In this document: piece after piece, positions 1-10,633 of the stretch | How the letters are laid out: the number at the start of each line of letters is the position of its first letter | Numbering within the stretch: the first letter of the stretch is position 1 | Notes under the pieces: model-generated | Told to the model about the DNA's origin: nothing | The model's database searches: none | What the model saw: only the letters and a program-made list of their open reading frames with translations | Position numbers and translations under genes: made by a program | Assembly: GCA_029851415.1 (NCBI GenBank) | Contig: CM056743.1 | Coordinates: forward strand, 75,968,186 to 76,032,185 | Length of the DNA stretch: 64,000 nucleotides | From: Eretmocerus hayati | Taxonomy: Eukaryota > Arthropoda > Insecta > Hymenoptera > Aphelinidae | Direction of reading: 5' to 3'

Positions 1-418
1 GGACCGCAGTTACTCTGACGAAAGGTTTGACGCTGACTTTTGTTGTAAACAATTTCACAATCTGGAGAGCTCTTCTTCCGATGATTCACCAACTCACGTG
101 GTGGTCTCAAATTTCCAAAACTATTGAAGAAATGAATAAAACGATCTCTCTTTATGTATGCAATCCAGCGTGCGTTACCCAGATTCACTATTGCCGCTTC
201 GGTTTCCCACGCAGGTGGAGGGGGGAGTTCAGTTAGTGAAAATACACCTCTAAAGTGAGGTCTCTTGTGAGCTAATCTCAAAAGTTGACTCCCCGACGTA
301 CCTTTCACTTTTTTCTTCCCCCTTCCATTCGTTTTCTTGAGATTTTTTCCCTCAAACCACCACCATACTGATTGCTGCAAGACGACGGACTCAGACGCAA
401 TCCCCGACCTTTGGCCTC
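1..418. other. Intergenic sequence, nothing recognised
   Basis: No coding similarity, RNA gene or repeat is visible. The short open frames here have no recognisable motif. This stretch lies downstream of the minus-strand PLA2 gene, so it probably contains that gene's 3' flank. Confidence 0.4.
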
Positions 419-1009
419 TCATGCAAGATTATGTCTCCCCAATTCAGCCAATTGCTTCTTATTCATGCGCCTAGTACTAACGGTTTTTGCAACGTTTGCA
501 GCGCCCCCTGCTAATGGACCCAGTGCTCCAAGTGCTGCTAGGGTGGGTAGGATTGCTGGTAAAAAACCTCCTCGTTCTGCCAGAGCAAGAGTACGCACAT
601 TCACCCCAGCAAGAGCCCTCTTCCCCCTCCTTCTCACCCTCCTCAACATAGTCTTACGCTTCTTCAGACCCATTCCAAATCGTCGCTCGGCACGCACGGT
701 TGCTGCAACTGCTTTCGCAGCTAACCTCTCCAAAAAACCTCCTTCTTCTGCACGTTTTTCAGCCCCAAGCTGAAGGGCAAGATCAGCAACGTGTCGATCC
801 TTGATGACTTTACTTTTTGCATGAGCTATATCATGCTTCATACAGTTGTTGTCGAGCTCATTCTCACCCCTATCACCTCGTGCAAGCCTCTTATATAATT
901 TAGTCCCCGGACCACAAAATTGATAGCCTGGAAGATGGAGTTCAAAAGGGAGGCTGTTGATGGTGGAATTGACAAGACCTGCTCCTCGTAATGAATGCAT
1001 TGATGACAC
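419..1009 (-). CDS. Parvovirus-type phospholipase A2 / pX-like virion protein of an adintovirus/Polinton-type element
   Basis: The 196-residue protein begins with a compact phospholipase A2 domain. It shows the calcium-loop-like LPGYQFCGPGT (about residues 26-36) and the catalytic NELDNNCMKHDIAHA (about 50-64), whose HD pair is the PLA2 dyad. A basic stretch of about residues 110-140 (KKRKTML, RRVRRRGKR) follows. A hydrophobic Ala/Gly/Leu segment (about 145-177, LAALGALGPLAGG) then resembles adenovirus pX/mu-like precursor proteins. In parvovirus VP1 and adintovirus proteins this PLA2 fold is thought to help particles leave endosomes; that role is inferred here. The gene is divergent from the packaging ATPase 116 bp away. 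The frame is open and I see no damage. The Met at 1009 is chosen because it gives a complete domain and sits next to the divergent promoter gap. Confidence 0.82.
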   Translation of the reverse strand: MSSMHSLRGAGLVNSTINSLPFELHLPGYQFCGPGTKLYKRLARGDRGENELDNNCMKHDIAHAKSKVIKDRHVADLALQLGAEKRAEEGGFLERLAAKAVAATVRAERRFGMGLKKRKTMLRRVRRRGKRALAGVNVRTLALAERGGFLPAILPTLAALGALGPLAGGAANVAKTVSTRRMNKKQLAELGRHNLA

Positions 1010-1125
1010 ATGTTCTCCATGTCAAACATGGAATGCAACTGAAGCATCACGGTGTTGGTGTGGGTATTTATACTCAATCCAAGAATTGATTGAGTCAGTA
1101 GTAGTGTGGAAAGACTCATGCAAAC
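1010..1125. promoter_or_regulatory. Divergent intergenic promoter between PLA2 and ATPase genes
   Basis: Two genes transcribed away from each other share only this gap, so both promoters should lie here or overlap the gene starts. A TATA-like TATTTATA occurs near 1065-1072. This is inferred from layout; no initiation signal was verified. Confidence 0.35.
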
Positions 1126-1849
1126 ATGGAATTCATCAAACAACCCAACAACATCCACATAATTGATGTGGATGTTGACGCTCCCACACAGATTGCTAGA
1201 CGTCATGGAAAGCTCTTACCCAATACGATTAGAGCTATAATATGTGGGCCATCCAATACCGGGAAAACCCAGCTCCTGATTTCCCTTCTAGTCAGTCCCA
1301 ATGGTCCTTATTTCAACAACATTTACGTATACTCAAAGTCTCTTGAACAGCCCAAATACAAGTTTCTTGAGAGTGTTATGAAACCTCTCGCTGCTGTGGG
1401 TATGAAGTATTTCACGTACAGAGAAAATAGTGATATAGTGAAGCCCAATGAAGCTTTGAAGAATAGTATTCTCATATTCGATGATGTCATCTCAGATAAG
1501 CAGGAAACGATTGAGGGATATTATAGTATGGGTAGACACCACCGAATGGATTTATCCTATTTATGCCAATCGTACGCGCATATTCCGAAACATTCAATTA
1601 GAGACCAGGCGAATGTAGTCATTCTATTCAATCAGGATAAGGGAAACTTGAGGCACGTTTACAATAATCACGTTTGCGCAGACATGACGTCTGATCAGTT
1701 TACACAGCTATGTTCAGCCTGTTGGAAAGACAACAGATACGGTTTTCTAACCAGCTCAGAAGATGATTCAATGGATCTGGGTGGTTACAGACGTAATCTA
1801 AATGAATTCATCGTACTGAGATTAGGTCAGTCGTATCTGGAACGTCATC

Positions 1850-2424
<575 letters not shown>

Positions 2425-2469
2425 GCAATAATGTAATTTTTCTAGTGACAATTTTCCATTCACTCTCCT

Positions 2470-3160
2470 ATACATCTTTTTGAAGCGACTTCGACTTTGA
2501 GAGGATCAAATTCGTTTTCAACCAATTGATGTAGAATGATATGTAAGTTTATCTCTATTTGATTGAAAAGCTTATGGATTAATTGTTGTACGACATATGA
2601 GAATAAAAACAGTTTTAGATACGATTTTGACAACTTATTCTTACGAGATTACCTGTTAGGGTAATTCAGATTATGCAGATCAGGGTTTTTGTGCAAAATA
2701 TATCGTTGGGTTGATCCAGAATTTTTAAACAGTTTATTTAAAAATGATAAAAATGGAATTTTTTATAACATTAATGATTTTTCAAGTATAGATCGAATTT
2801 AAATCATATTCCAAACAATTTAGAAAATATCGGTCTCAACCAATTGATTCAAAATACTAAAAAAGTATCTCTCTACTTCATTATATTGGTTTATGATCAC
2901 ACAGATATGATTCATAAGTACCCTCCGATATCGGTATCAACCAATTGATCCAAAATGCTGAGAAATTATCTCTCTACTTCATTAACAAGGTCTAGAGATT
3001 AGTTGTAAAAGGAGATATGAGCATACAATGAAATTTCCATATTATTTTGTTGATTTATTTTAAAGACACTCACTCTTAGGGAATTCAGGTCATCTAAGAT
3101 AGGAGTTTTGGAGCAAGATATATAGTTTCGTTGACAGAAAATTTAAGTATGAAAAATCAT
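2470..3160 (+). repeat. Degenerate array related to the 317-bp repeats of 20.3-22.3 kb
   Basis: The motif CAACCAATTGAT recurs at about 2520, 2838 and 2940. It is followed each time by similar text such as TATCTCTCTACTTCATTA. Other blocks (TATCGTTGGGTTGA near 2700, GATAAAAATGGAATTTT near 2745) match the 317-bp unit at 20.3-22.27 kb in the same order and on the same strand, with considerable divergence. There are about two units. No coding potential is visible between the acidic ORF and the Helentron stop. Confidence 0.55.
2882..2928 (+). repeat. 47-bp copy of Helentron endonuclease coding sequence
   Basis: This 47-bp stretch is the same as 4055-4101, inside the Helentron ORF, except for two substitutions. 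Both are read in the same orientation. The 47 bp sit between two copies of a roughly 50-bp repeat (CAACCAATTGAT to CTTCATTA), so they look like a templated insertion inside the degenerate array. Confidence 0.9.
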
Positions 3161-3351
3161 ATGCTGATTTCCTGTCTACATAATAAATGAAATTATATTA
3201 TACTCGTTATATATCTTTATTATATCAATATCAATATGGATATCATAAATCAGATATTCCTTAAAAAATGCTACAATCTCAAAATAACAATATCAATTCA
3301 AAATTATCAAAATCATCGATCACTTGACTAAATTTATGTCAAAGAAAAATG

Positions 3352-6300
3352 TCATTCTATGGAAATCTCCTTTGGATATTCTTCTATTACTCCTGATTCT
3401 ATCATTTTTAGTAGATGACTTCTCATTACATCTGGATTTCTGCAGTACATAGTCAATGAGGGATCATTTTTAAAGCATATGGTGACCGCGTAAGCAGTTG
3501 CGAAGACACCACATGAACTTTGGTCTTGTTGCTTTTGTACTTTTTTAAATATCACTTTTTTTACGTCTAGTTCTGGATATCTCTTTCTGATGAACGCTTT
3601 TTCTCTTGGATCCAAATTTTCATATCCATGTTCATCACAATAGAGACTGTCGTAAATGTATAGTGATGGCGGTTTGTAATGGAGACATCTCCAGTGCTTG
3701 TACTTATCACTATGTATTATTTGAACATCCTCTGCTCTTGTTTCAATAATCATTTCACTCAATTTCATCACTGATGTATTTATCGGATCAATCTCACTGA
3801 AATTTGATTGCAGTACATTCAAAAAAGCGTTGATAGATTCATCGGATAACCAAGAATCACTTGTTATAATGTTTTCCTGGATTAATTTCAAATTTTTCAC
3901 ACCAATAGAATTTGTTTGTTCTTTCAATTGATTCTCAATCCTTTCCATTCTTCCGAAACTTCTTTCACTTGCTTCAATTTTATTTGGAGCAAGTTTCCCA
4001 TTTAACGATTTCGATTTTTTGGTATCCATCAGTTCTCTTTCATCGATCGATACGTATATCGGTTTATGATCACACAGATATGATTCATAAGTACCCGCCG
4101 AAAAGTTCGAATAATTTTCAGAAATGAATATTGTATCTATTTGTGTATCAAAATTAGTCGTTGGTATTCCGTCTTTCAGACATTTTTTCAAACCATATTT
4201 TGATAAAAAGATTTCAAATTCGCTTCCACCTTTGTAGGTATCATAATTAAAGTCTCCGATCATCAATCCAATGACTTTCTCACATTTGTCAACAAAATTG
4301 TCCATGTTATCTTTGAAGATTTTATTTCTAGTTCTCGGTGACCTGTATCCTGTGACTATATTCATGTTCTTCACTCTTAATTTCACTAAATCGATATGTT
4401 GATCATTTGTTATATCATTCAACCAATAATTTTTTAACAATTCACAACTGATGTCTTTTTTCAAAAAACATATCATCCCTTTATTCGACCTCTCTTTTAC
4501 GTTGATGTCAGATCTGTAGATCAAATTGTATCCATCCAAAACAAACACGTCTGACGATAACGTATACGTTTCCGTGAAAATCAGCATGTCGAATTGCCAA
4601 AACCACGAATCCTTCATTAGATCTTCGAAATTCTTTCTCAATGATCTAATATTATTGTACATTATTTTCAAATGACCATCCGGCATTCTGCTCTGAAAGC
4701 ACAATTCCAAACTTTTTTCTCTTCTCAGGCGTTCCATTTCGAAATTAATAGATTCAGTGTATTTACTTGGTTTCGGCTTCTTGAATTCACCAATCAAGTA
4801 AAGATCATCCAATTTCTTTGTCCTGCTGAAAGATACATACAGAAGAGAATTCTGCATGAACTTACATTTTGTTAGATCTACGCAAACTTTAAAATAGGTT
4901 TGTCCTTGACTTTTGTGTATTGTTAGAGCTTCTGCAGGAACTATAGGGAATTGTTCCCTGAAAACTTCACTGCATAGTTGTTTTGTATTGATTCTAATGT
5001 TTACCTTTTCGATCGGTACATTTTCTTGGTCAATATTTTCTTCGATGAATTTATCTTGCAATTTCATTTTTTGGATATTACCGATTTGGAGATTATTGAA
5101 ATACAGCCAAACTTTATTTGGATTCCCATCTCTTTTATCAAAACTGATATGTTGTAACGTCCCACATGCTCCGTTTACGAGTCCGTCTTTGATGTTGATA
5201 TTTGATATTACCATGTACTTTATTCCTATTTTTAAAGGAATCTCATACCGTAAACCACCGCAGTCTTGTGGTTTCTTTCTCTTGCACGTGTCCAAAACTT
5301 TTTGAGTCTCAAAATTATTCAAAGTGTTGAAAGATATCCGATCTGTTGCCTTGGCAATGAACAGATCACCCTCTTTGTCCATGATCTTCATTGTATTGTA
5401 ATTGTCAACATCTTCATTTTTGTAATACAGCCTTATTGCATCTTCAGGAACATCTTTTTCTTCTACGCAACGCGTGTTCAACAATTCAATTTGTTTGTCT
5501 GTAATACTGCCTTTGGCAAGGTTGTTCAATGCCTCGATGAATTCTTTTTCACCCTTCTGCCTCATTATTTGTGTCAGTTCGAAGAATTCGAATTCTTCCC
5601 ACAACGGGTTTCCAGCAAGAATGCTGAGGTCATTTATCCTAGGACATTTGAATATTGGTGTATCATTCACCGGAGGAAGTTGGTATAAATCACCGAACAC
5701 AAGCACTGACATCCCTCCAAAACTCTTATTCACACCTTTGATCTGTCTTAATCTTGAGTCTATCCTTGAAAAAGTTCTCGACCCCACCATAGAAATCTCA
5801 TCAATTATCAAGATTTCAGAATCATATAATTCACTTCTCAAGTTATTGGCTATGTCGGGCGCTAACTCTGGCATTTGTCCTCCAAATTCTGTAACAGGCA
5901 ATGCAAATAGTGCATGTAGAGTGATCCCACCTATCAAGAAAGAAGCTTTCCCTGAGAAAGAACTCAACAGAATCTTCTCCCCGACGATTTTCTTTCCAAT
6001 TTGATTCTGGTAATGCCAAGAGAGTAATTGATAAACGACTGCTATGACTGTGCTTTTCCCTACTCCAGCAGATCCAGAAATGAATATTTTTAGTGGCACT
6101 CGTCGGGTCTTCACTGATTTGTATATGTGCATAACTATCGTTCTTTGTTCCTCGTTTAAACTTCTCATCATATTGATAACATCTTCATGTTTCAATTTGG
6201 TCGGAACGACCACTCTATTACACAAATTCTTTTTCCTATCATCATCGATACTGCCAAATTGTTTCGCAATATCCACTTGATCGTGTTCATGAAATTGTTG

Positions 6301-9300
6301 GTTGAATAGCCGTTCAGCTTCTTCTTGTTCTTCAATGATGTCTCGTCTTACTTTTTCCTCAAAATCCTCTATCTCTTCATCTTGGATCGGAGCATACTTA
6401 CTGGTGTTCTGTCTTATTATATCTCTGTGTCTATTGAATAAGACCTCACAATTTTTCGATTCAATGTCTTCAAATTCATTCCTCCACGGTAGAAAAAGTA
6501 AAACTTGTTCTCTATAATAGTTTACTCGATCTTCATGTAATCTATAACGTCGGTACCTCAGTATTTTGGGTTTTTCCCTCCTATTATCTTCGAATTCTTC
6601 TTCATTTGGTTCCTCTGACTCACAACATCGATTAGATTTTGAAATTTTATGTTCTGTTACGTACTCAGCTAAGCAACATTGATCGAGAGCTCTGTTTCTC
6701 TTTTCATAATTTTGAAAGATATTTTCGTAGTAAATCTCCTCCGAATCATCTTCCAATTTCTTAATTTCTTTTGACTTTTTCAGCATCCTCACTCGATCTT
6801 TGGCAGGAACGGTATTAACGTAGACACTTTGTCTACTAGATTGCACGAGTGGTAGAGATAGACAATGGTATACAGCTTCTTGAGCAGTCATAACATTGCT
6901 ATTTATGAATTTATTGGCAACTTTCCTCAATCTTCTAGGTATTTCCATGTTACCATCCTCTACATCGTTTGTACTTTCCCGCAAGATTTTTGTACTCCCC
7001 ACATCAATTTTTGTCACATACTTAACAATGTAAGTTATGCAGCTATAGATGTTTGTTACAAATTGAATATCCATGTTGGATTCTAGTAGAGCCAGAATAA
7101 TTTTGTTGTAGGCATTGATCGCCACTTCATTACTTTTTCTTTTTAAGAAAAGCTTTGCATGCTTCAATGAACTACGAATTGCAAGTATGTAATCTTCGTG
7201 TGACAAATCAAGATTTTTCAACATCTCTTGATAATCGACGATCATACTATTTTGAAAAAATTGTTCCATCATGTCTCTTATTTTAGCTAAATTCTTCATA
7301 TGGTAACTTCTATGTTTCTCTTCTTCTTTCAAGGGGAAAAGAATCATCGTTTCGCGCATCACGAAATTTGGAATGTTGAACCTACAATGCTTTAGCTTGT
7401 TCTTCCTCCCTTTATAGCATGTTGCTTTATGTGCATGACGTTGATAAGATATTAAGGGATTAGTAGGGTCATATTCGCAAGTTGCTATTTTATCAGCGAA
7501 TTCACAGCACTTCTTTATCGATTCAGGATCAGATTCATCTAGGACTGGTGCATCTTTGCAATATAATATACCATGTTTATGAACTGATCCTCTTGCTTGG
7601 AACTCATTTCTACTGAAATTATCAATAACAAAATGCTCTTTAAATGGTCCATCTGGATTTTCCAGGATTCTTATAATTTTTCTGAATCTATTATCTATAT
7701 ATCTCACACACGTAACAGGATCATCCCTGATCAATTTTGTTTTTGTTGCCATATCCAAATGCATAGCTTGATGAAGGCTGATATTTTTTCCATACCTCAA
7801 TTTATACAGGATTCTTAGTAGGTCAGGATTTTTTGTTTCTGTTGCAGAGAATGTGAAATATATGTGGGGTAACTTCAACTGCCTCAATGATGCGAAAACT
7901 CTTTTTTTCACATTATCCCAATAAGCTGGAGAAGACCTTATCTGGCGGAGGAATTTGTAACCTTCATCTTGACGAATTAAATGATCCATGAAGCTCTTAT
8001 CTTTCACATGCTTGGCTTTCAATTTTGAACATCTTAGTGTTTTCCTTAAGCATGTATTGATGCATGATGCTACACTCATCTCAAGTTTCTTTTTAGCCAT
8101 GAACAATAATCTAGTCGGATTACAAGATCGTCTATCACGATGTCTTATCTCGCACTTCACTCTCTGTGAATATGTAAGTTTATTTAGTCTGTCAAATTGA
8201 TATCCTCCGAATAGTCTTGGGAAACAAAGTTCATCAAAATTTTCAATTCTGTGCCAAGGCATTGGCTTTTTATCTTGTCCAGGTGCAACAATCACCATGT
8301 CATCAGATGCTTCCTCATTCCTGTCGATTAATAAAATCTCTTCATTGTTGTCATCTTCAAGTGTATCTTCAGATATAATCTCGCTTGATTCCGTAATTTT
8401 TTCTTCCGAAGGTGGTTTCATGGAAGCATTGGATAATTTATCTTCTTTTTCTTCTGGTTCCACAATGAAATTGACTTGGTCAACTCTTTCTTCATATTCT
8501 CGGATGTAATTTTGATCGACGGTGATTTGATTTTTCACATACAGGTCACTTTTGATTAAATATTTTAGAGCATTGATTACTTTCTGAGGAGTTATTGTCT
8601 CATACATGTAGTATGACTTATGTAAGATATGTCTTTTTAACTGTATTTGTATTGTTGACAACTGATCAAATTTTCTCGGTAAAATTTTCAACATTTCGTT
8701 GATATCTACAGAAATGTTGACAATACTACCGGCAAGAGAAAGCTGAGGATTTATAGCAAATGGCAACAATGGTTTTATTTGCATGAATGGGATGTAAGGA
8801 GAAACCATCCTCTCTTCAACATCAGAGAGTGATGTTACATCTTCTGGGAGATCTGGAAATCCTAAATCTACAGTCGATGCCATTTTTGGTATTTCATATT
8901 TCAATAATGTTCTATAGCATAATTGGCAAATGGAACCAGATTTTTTTTCGAGGGTTGAAATGAAAGATTTGAACTTTTGATCTTGCCCTGAATACTTTTG
9001 TTGTAGATGATGAATATTCAGAGTCCTCAACGATCTCGGGAAGAAAAGATTATCGCATGAATCACAAGCATTCTCTGGGCCTTGCTTTCTATCTTGAAGA
9101 TAATCTGCTATCAAAAACGACATCTTATGATAGTCACTCTTTTCATTCACACAGTTGTCGTTGATAGATCTTGCGTAAGATTCTCTGAATCGTAATAATT
9201 CGTCCAATCGATCATTAGCCTTTCTCAGTCTACTGTTCAATCGATCATACGTCTTATATTGCTCATCATGAACTCTTTTCTTCTTCATCCTTTCATTATT

Positions 9301-9717
9301 CATTTGTCTTTCTATTTTCGTGTACGACTTTTGTCGTCTGATCGTTCTCATTCTAGCCTTGTTCACTTGCGATTCTCTATTTGTGTAATCTTCTTGCAAT
9401 CTCCGTTTTTTCATTGAAACTGCATTCTTTTCACTCACTTGTGGATTCTCATATCGATCACGTCTCATTCTTTTCAGATTTTTCAGATTGTCCTCATTCC
9501 TACGATGAGCATCATTTTGACGAATTGATCTCATGTGCTCTGCACTTTTCTTGTTCTGCATTTCTTTGTACTGCAGGTTAAGCCTGAGAAGCATATCTCT
9601 TTTTTTGTTATATTGTTTTTTGACTTCATTCTTCTGGGCTCTTGTCGATCTTTGACATTTACCTTTCACCCTTCTGATCTTGTTTTTATAGTTGCTACTC
9701 TTACGTTTGATCCTCAT
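3352..9717 (-). CDS. Helentron Rep-helicase-endonuclease polyprotein with a C-terminal Ulp1/C48-like protease
   Basis: A single 2,121-codon frame. After a basic N-terminus come Cys pairs (CDSCDNLFF, CQLCYRTL), then the Helitron Rep region. That region has the HUH-type motif EFQARGSVHKHGILYC (about residues 700-715) and the tyrosine motif YIVKYVTK (about 893). A PIF1-like helicase follows with Walker A SGSAGVGKST (about 1217), IIDEISM (about 1307), GDLYQLPPV (about 1345) and late motifs ALTIHKSQGQT and VSFSRTKKLDDL. Next is an AP-type endonuclease (MYNNIRSLRKN, TETYT, GDFNYDTYKGG, CDHKPIYV), the hallmark of Helentrons. The C-terminal 120 residues hold HWRCLHY, IYDSLYCDE and QQDQSSCGVFA, the His-Asp-Gln-Cys order of adenain/Ulp1 (C48) cysteine proteases. 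Helentron Rep nicks and joins single strands for rolling-circle transposition. No stop or frameshift is seen, so the element may be recent or active. Its termini were not identified. Confidence 0.9.
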   Translation of the reverse strand: MRIKRKSSNYKNKIRRVKGKCQRSTRAQKNEVKKQYNKKRDMLLRLNLQYKEMQNKKSAEHMRSIRQNDAHRRNEDNLKNLKRMRRDRYENPQVSEKNAVSMKKRRLQEDYTNRESQVNKARMRTIRRQKSYTKIERQMNNERMKKKRVHDEQYKTYDRLNSRLRKANDRLDELLRFRESYARSINDNCVNEKSDYHKMSFLIADYLQDRKQGPENACDSCDNLFFPRSLRTLNIHHLQQKYSGQDQKFKSFISTLEKKSGSICQLCYRTLLKYEIPKMASTVDLGFPDLPEDVTSLSDVEERMVSPYIPFMQIKPLLPFAINPQLSLAGSIVNISVDINEMLKILPRKFDQLSTIQIQLKRHILHKSYYMYETITPQKVINALKYLIKSDLYVKNQITVDQNYIREYEERVDQVNFIVEPEEKEDKLSNASMKPPSEEKITESSEIISEDTLEDDNNEEILLIDRNEEASDDMVIVAPGQDKKPMPWHRIENFDELCFPRLFGGYQFDRLNKLTYSQRVKCEIRHRDRRSCNPTRLLFMAKKKLEMSVASCINTCLRKTLRCSKLKAKHVKDKSFMDHLIRQDEGYKFLRQIRSSPAYWDNVKKRVFASLRQLKLPHIYFTFSATETKNPDLLRILYKLRYGKNISLHQAMHLDMATKTKLIRDDPVTCVRYIDNRFRKIIRILENPDGPFKEHFVIDNFSRNEFQARGSVHKHGILYCKDAPVLDESDPESIKKCCEFADKIATCEYDPTNPLISYQRHAHKATCYKGRKNKLKHCRFNIPNFVMRETMILFPLKEEEKHRSYHMKNLAKIRDMMEQFFQNSMIVDYQEMLKNLDLSHEDYILAIRSSLKHAKLFLKRKSNEVAINAYNKIILALLESNMDIQFVTNIYSCITYIVKYVTKIDVGSTKILRESTNDVEDGNMEIPRRLRKVANKFINSNVMTAQEAVYHCLSLPLVQSSRQSVYVNTVPAKDRVRMLKKSKEIKKLEDDSEEIYYENIFQNYEKRNRALDQCCLAEYVTEHKISKSNRCCESEEPNEEEFEDNRREKPKILRYRRYRLHEDRVNYYREQVLLFLPWRNEFEDIESKNCEVLFNRHRDIIRQNTSKYAPIQDEEIEDFEEKVRRDIIEEQEEAERLFNQQFHEHDQVDIAKQFGSIDDDRKKNLCNRVVVPTKLKHEDVINMMRSLNEEQRTIVMHIYKSVKTRRVPLKIFISGSAGVGKSTVIAVVYQLLSWHYQNQIGKKIVGEKILLSSFSGKASFLIGGITLHALFALPVTEFGGQMPELAPDIANNLRSELYDSEILIIDEISMVGSRTFSRIDSRLRQIKGVNKSFGGMSVLVFGDLYQLPPVNDTPIFKCPRINDLSILAGNPLWEEFEFFELTQIMRQKGEKEFIEALNNLAKGSITDKQIELLNTRCVEEKDVPEDAIRLYYKNEDVDNYNTMKIMDKEGDLFIAKATDRISFNTLNNFETQKVLDTCKRKKPQDCGGLRYEIPLKIGIKYMVISNINIKDGLVNGACGTLQHISFDKRDGNPNKVWLYFNNLQIGNIQKMKLQDKFIEENIDQENVPIEKVNIRINTKQLCSEVFREQFPIVPAEALTIHKSQGQTYFKVCVDLTKCKFMQNSLLYVSFSRTKKLDDLYLIGEFKKPKPSKYTESINFEMERLRREKSLELCFQSRMPDGHLKIMYNNIRSLRKNFEDLMKDSWFWQFDMLIFTETYTLSSDVFVLDGYNLIYRSDINVKERSNKGMICFLKKDISCELLKNYWLNDITNDQHIDLVKLRVKNMNIVTGYRSPRTRNKIFKDNMDNFVDKCEKVIGLMIGDFNYDTYKGGSEFEIFLSKYGLKKCLKDGIPTTNFDTQIDTIFISENYSNFSAGTYESYLCDHKPIYVSIDERELMDTKKSKSLNGKLAPNKIEASERSFGRMERIENQLKEQTNSIGVKNLKLIQENIITSDSWLSDESINAFLNVLQSNFSEIDPINTSVMKLSEMIIETRAEDVQIIHSDKYKHWRCLHYKPPSLYIYDSLYCDEHGYENLDPREKAFIRKRYPELDVKKVIFKKVQKQQDQSSCGVFATAYAVTICFKNDPSLTMYCRNPDVMRSHLLKMIESGVIEEYPKEISIE

Positions 9718-9722
9718 TTTTA

Positions 9723-10320
9723 GACATTGAACGTCAGAAAAAATATTTCAGGAGATTCTTTCAATAAGATATCGATGTTAATCGGAAATTGACCAAGAAA
9801 TTGATCGATGATATTGATAAATTATAAAACAGAAATAAAAATTTTCTCCGGTTATGATAATACTGGAGCAATTCATTTTCCAATTTAACTGCAACTCCAC
9901 ACCTTTCGAAACATTTGATTATACTGTACACCTGTAAATTATACGTCTTATATTCATATCATTTAATATTAGACCTTATTCAAGGGGGCATTTGTGCTTT
10001 CGGTCACAATCGTGTTTGTGTCTAGACAATCAACTTTTTAGTACAAAGAATATCTATTTCTCCAACGGACTGTAGCTCATCGAATATTGCACCTAGATCA
10101 ACGCTCTCGGATACTTGGATTCCACAAAAATGCATTTTCAAATCATCACTCAGCGTGATCGGTCTACACTAGAAGTTATTTGAATAATTATCTGTTCAGT
10201 AGGAACAGGAATCGATCTACCCTTTATTCTGGATAAATCAGCATCTCCGCCTGAGCTTGCCTGAGCACGGATACTTCTTACCCTGGGGTGACTGATTGAT
10301 CAGTTGGTATCACTGACAAG
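9723..10320. other. Region upstream of the Helentron ORF, nothing recognised
   Basis: This should contain the Helentron promoter and 5' untranslated region. It is AT-rich and has no coding similarity I can name. I could not pick out a Helentron terminus in it. Confidence 0.3.
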
Positions 10321-10322
10321 GG

Positions 10323-10633
10323 GAGTCCGGAGTCTCCGGGTCCTAAAATTTCACCAAAATTTTTTCATAGTTTCGTACCAGCTAGAATATGAAGAATCCA
10401 GAGTAACACCGTCAAATGAGCCTTCTTTCCAGAGCTACAAGCAAAAATGTTAGCGTTGCCAGTATATCACTTTTTAACATGGGCCTATATGCATGGGCAA
10501 TGCTAATGTCATAGGCTGTAGCTCTGAACGAGAGGCCCATTTGACAGAGTTGCTTTGAGTTCTTCATATTCTAGGTGGTACGAAACCGTAAGAAAATTTT
10601 GGTGAGATTTCAGGACCCGGAGACTCCGAACTC
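10323..10633. mobile_element. Palindromic MITE, about 310 bp
   Basis: The two halves are inverted copies. GAGTCCGGAGTCTCCGGGTCC with AAAATTTCACC on the left matches GGTGAGATTTCAGGACCCGG with AGACTCCGAACTC on the right. Matching continues inward through GTTTCGTACC/GGTACGAAAC, AATATGAAGAA/TTCTTCATATT and TCAAATGAGCC/GGCCCATTTGA. No target-site duplication is obvious. A separate short hairpin, GAACTCGCATTGCGAGTTC, overlaps the right end. Confidence 0.75.

Noticed and set aside
3912..9723. Multiple plus-strand open frames inside the Helentron
   Set aside because: All are antisense shadows of the 2,121-codon minus-strand frame.
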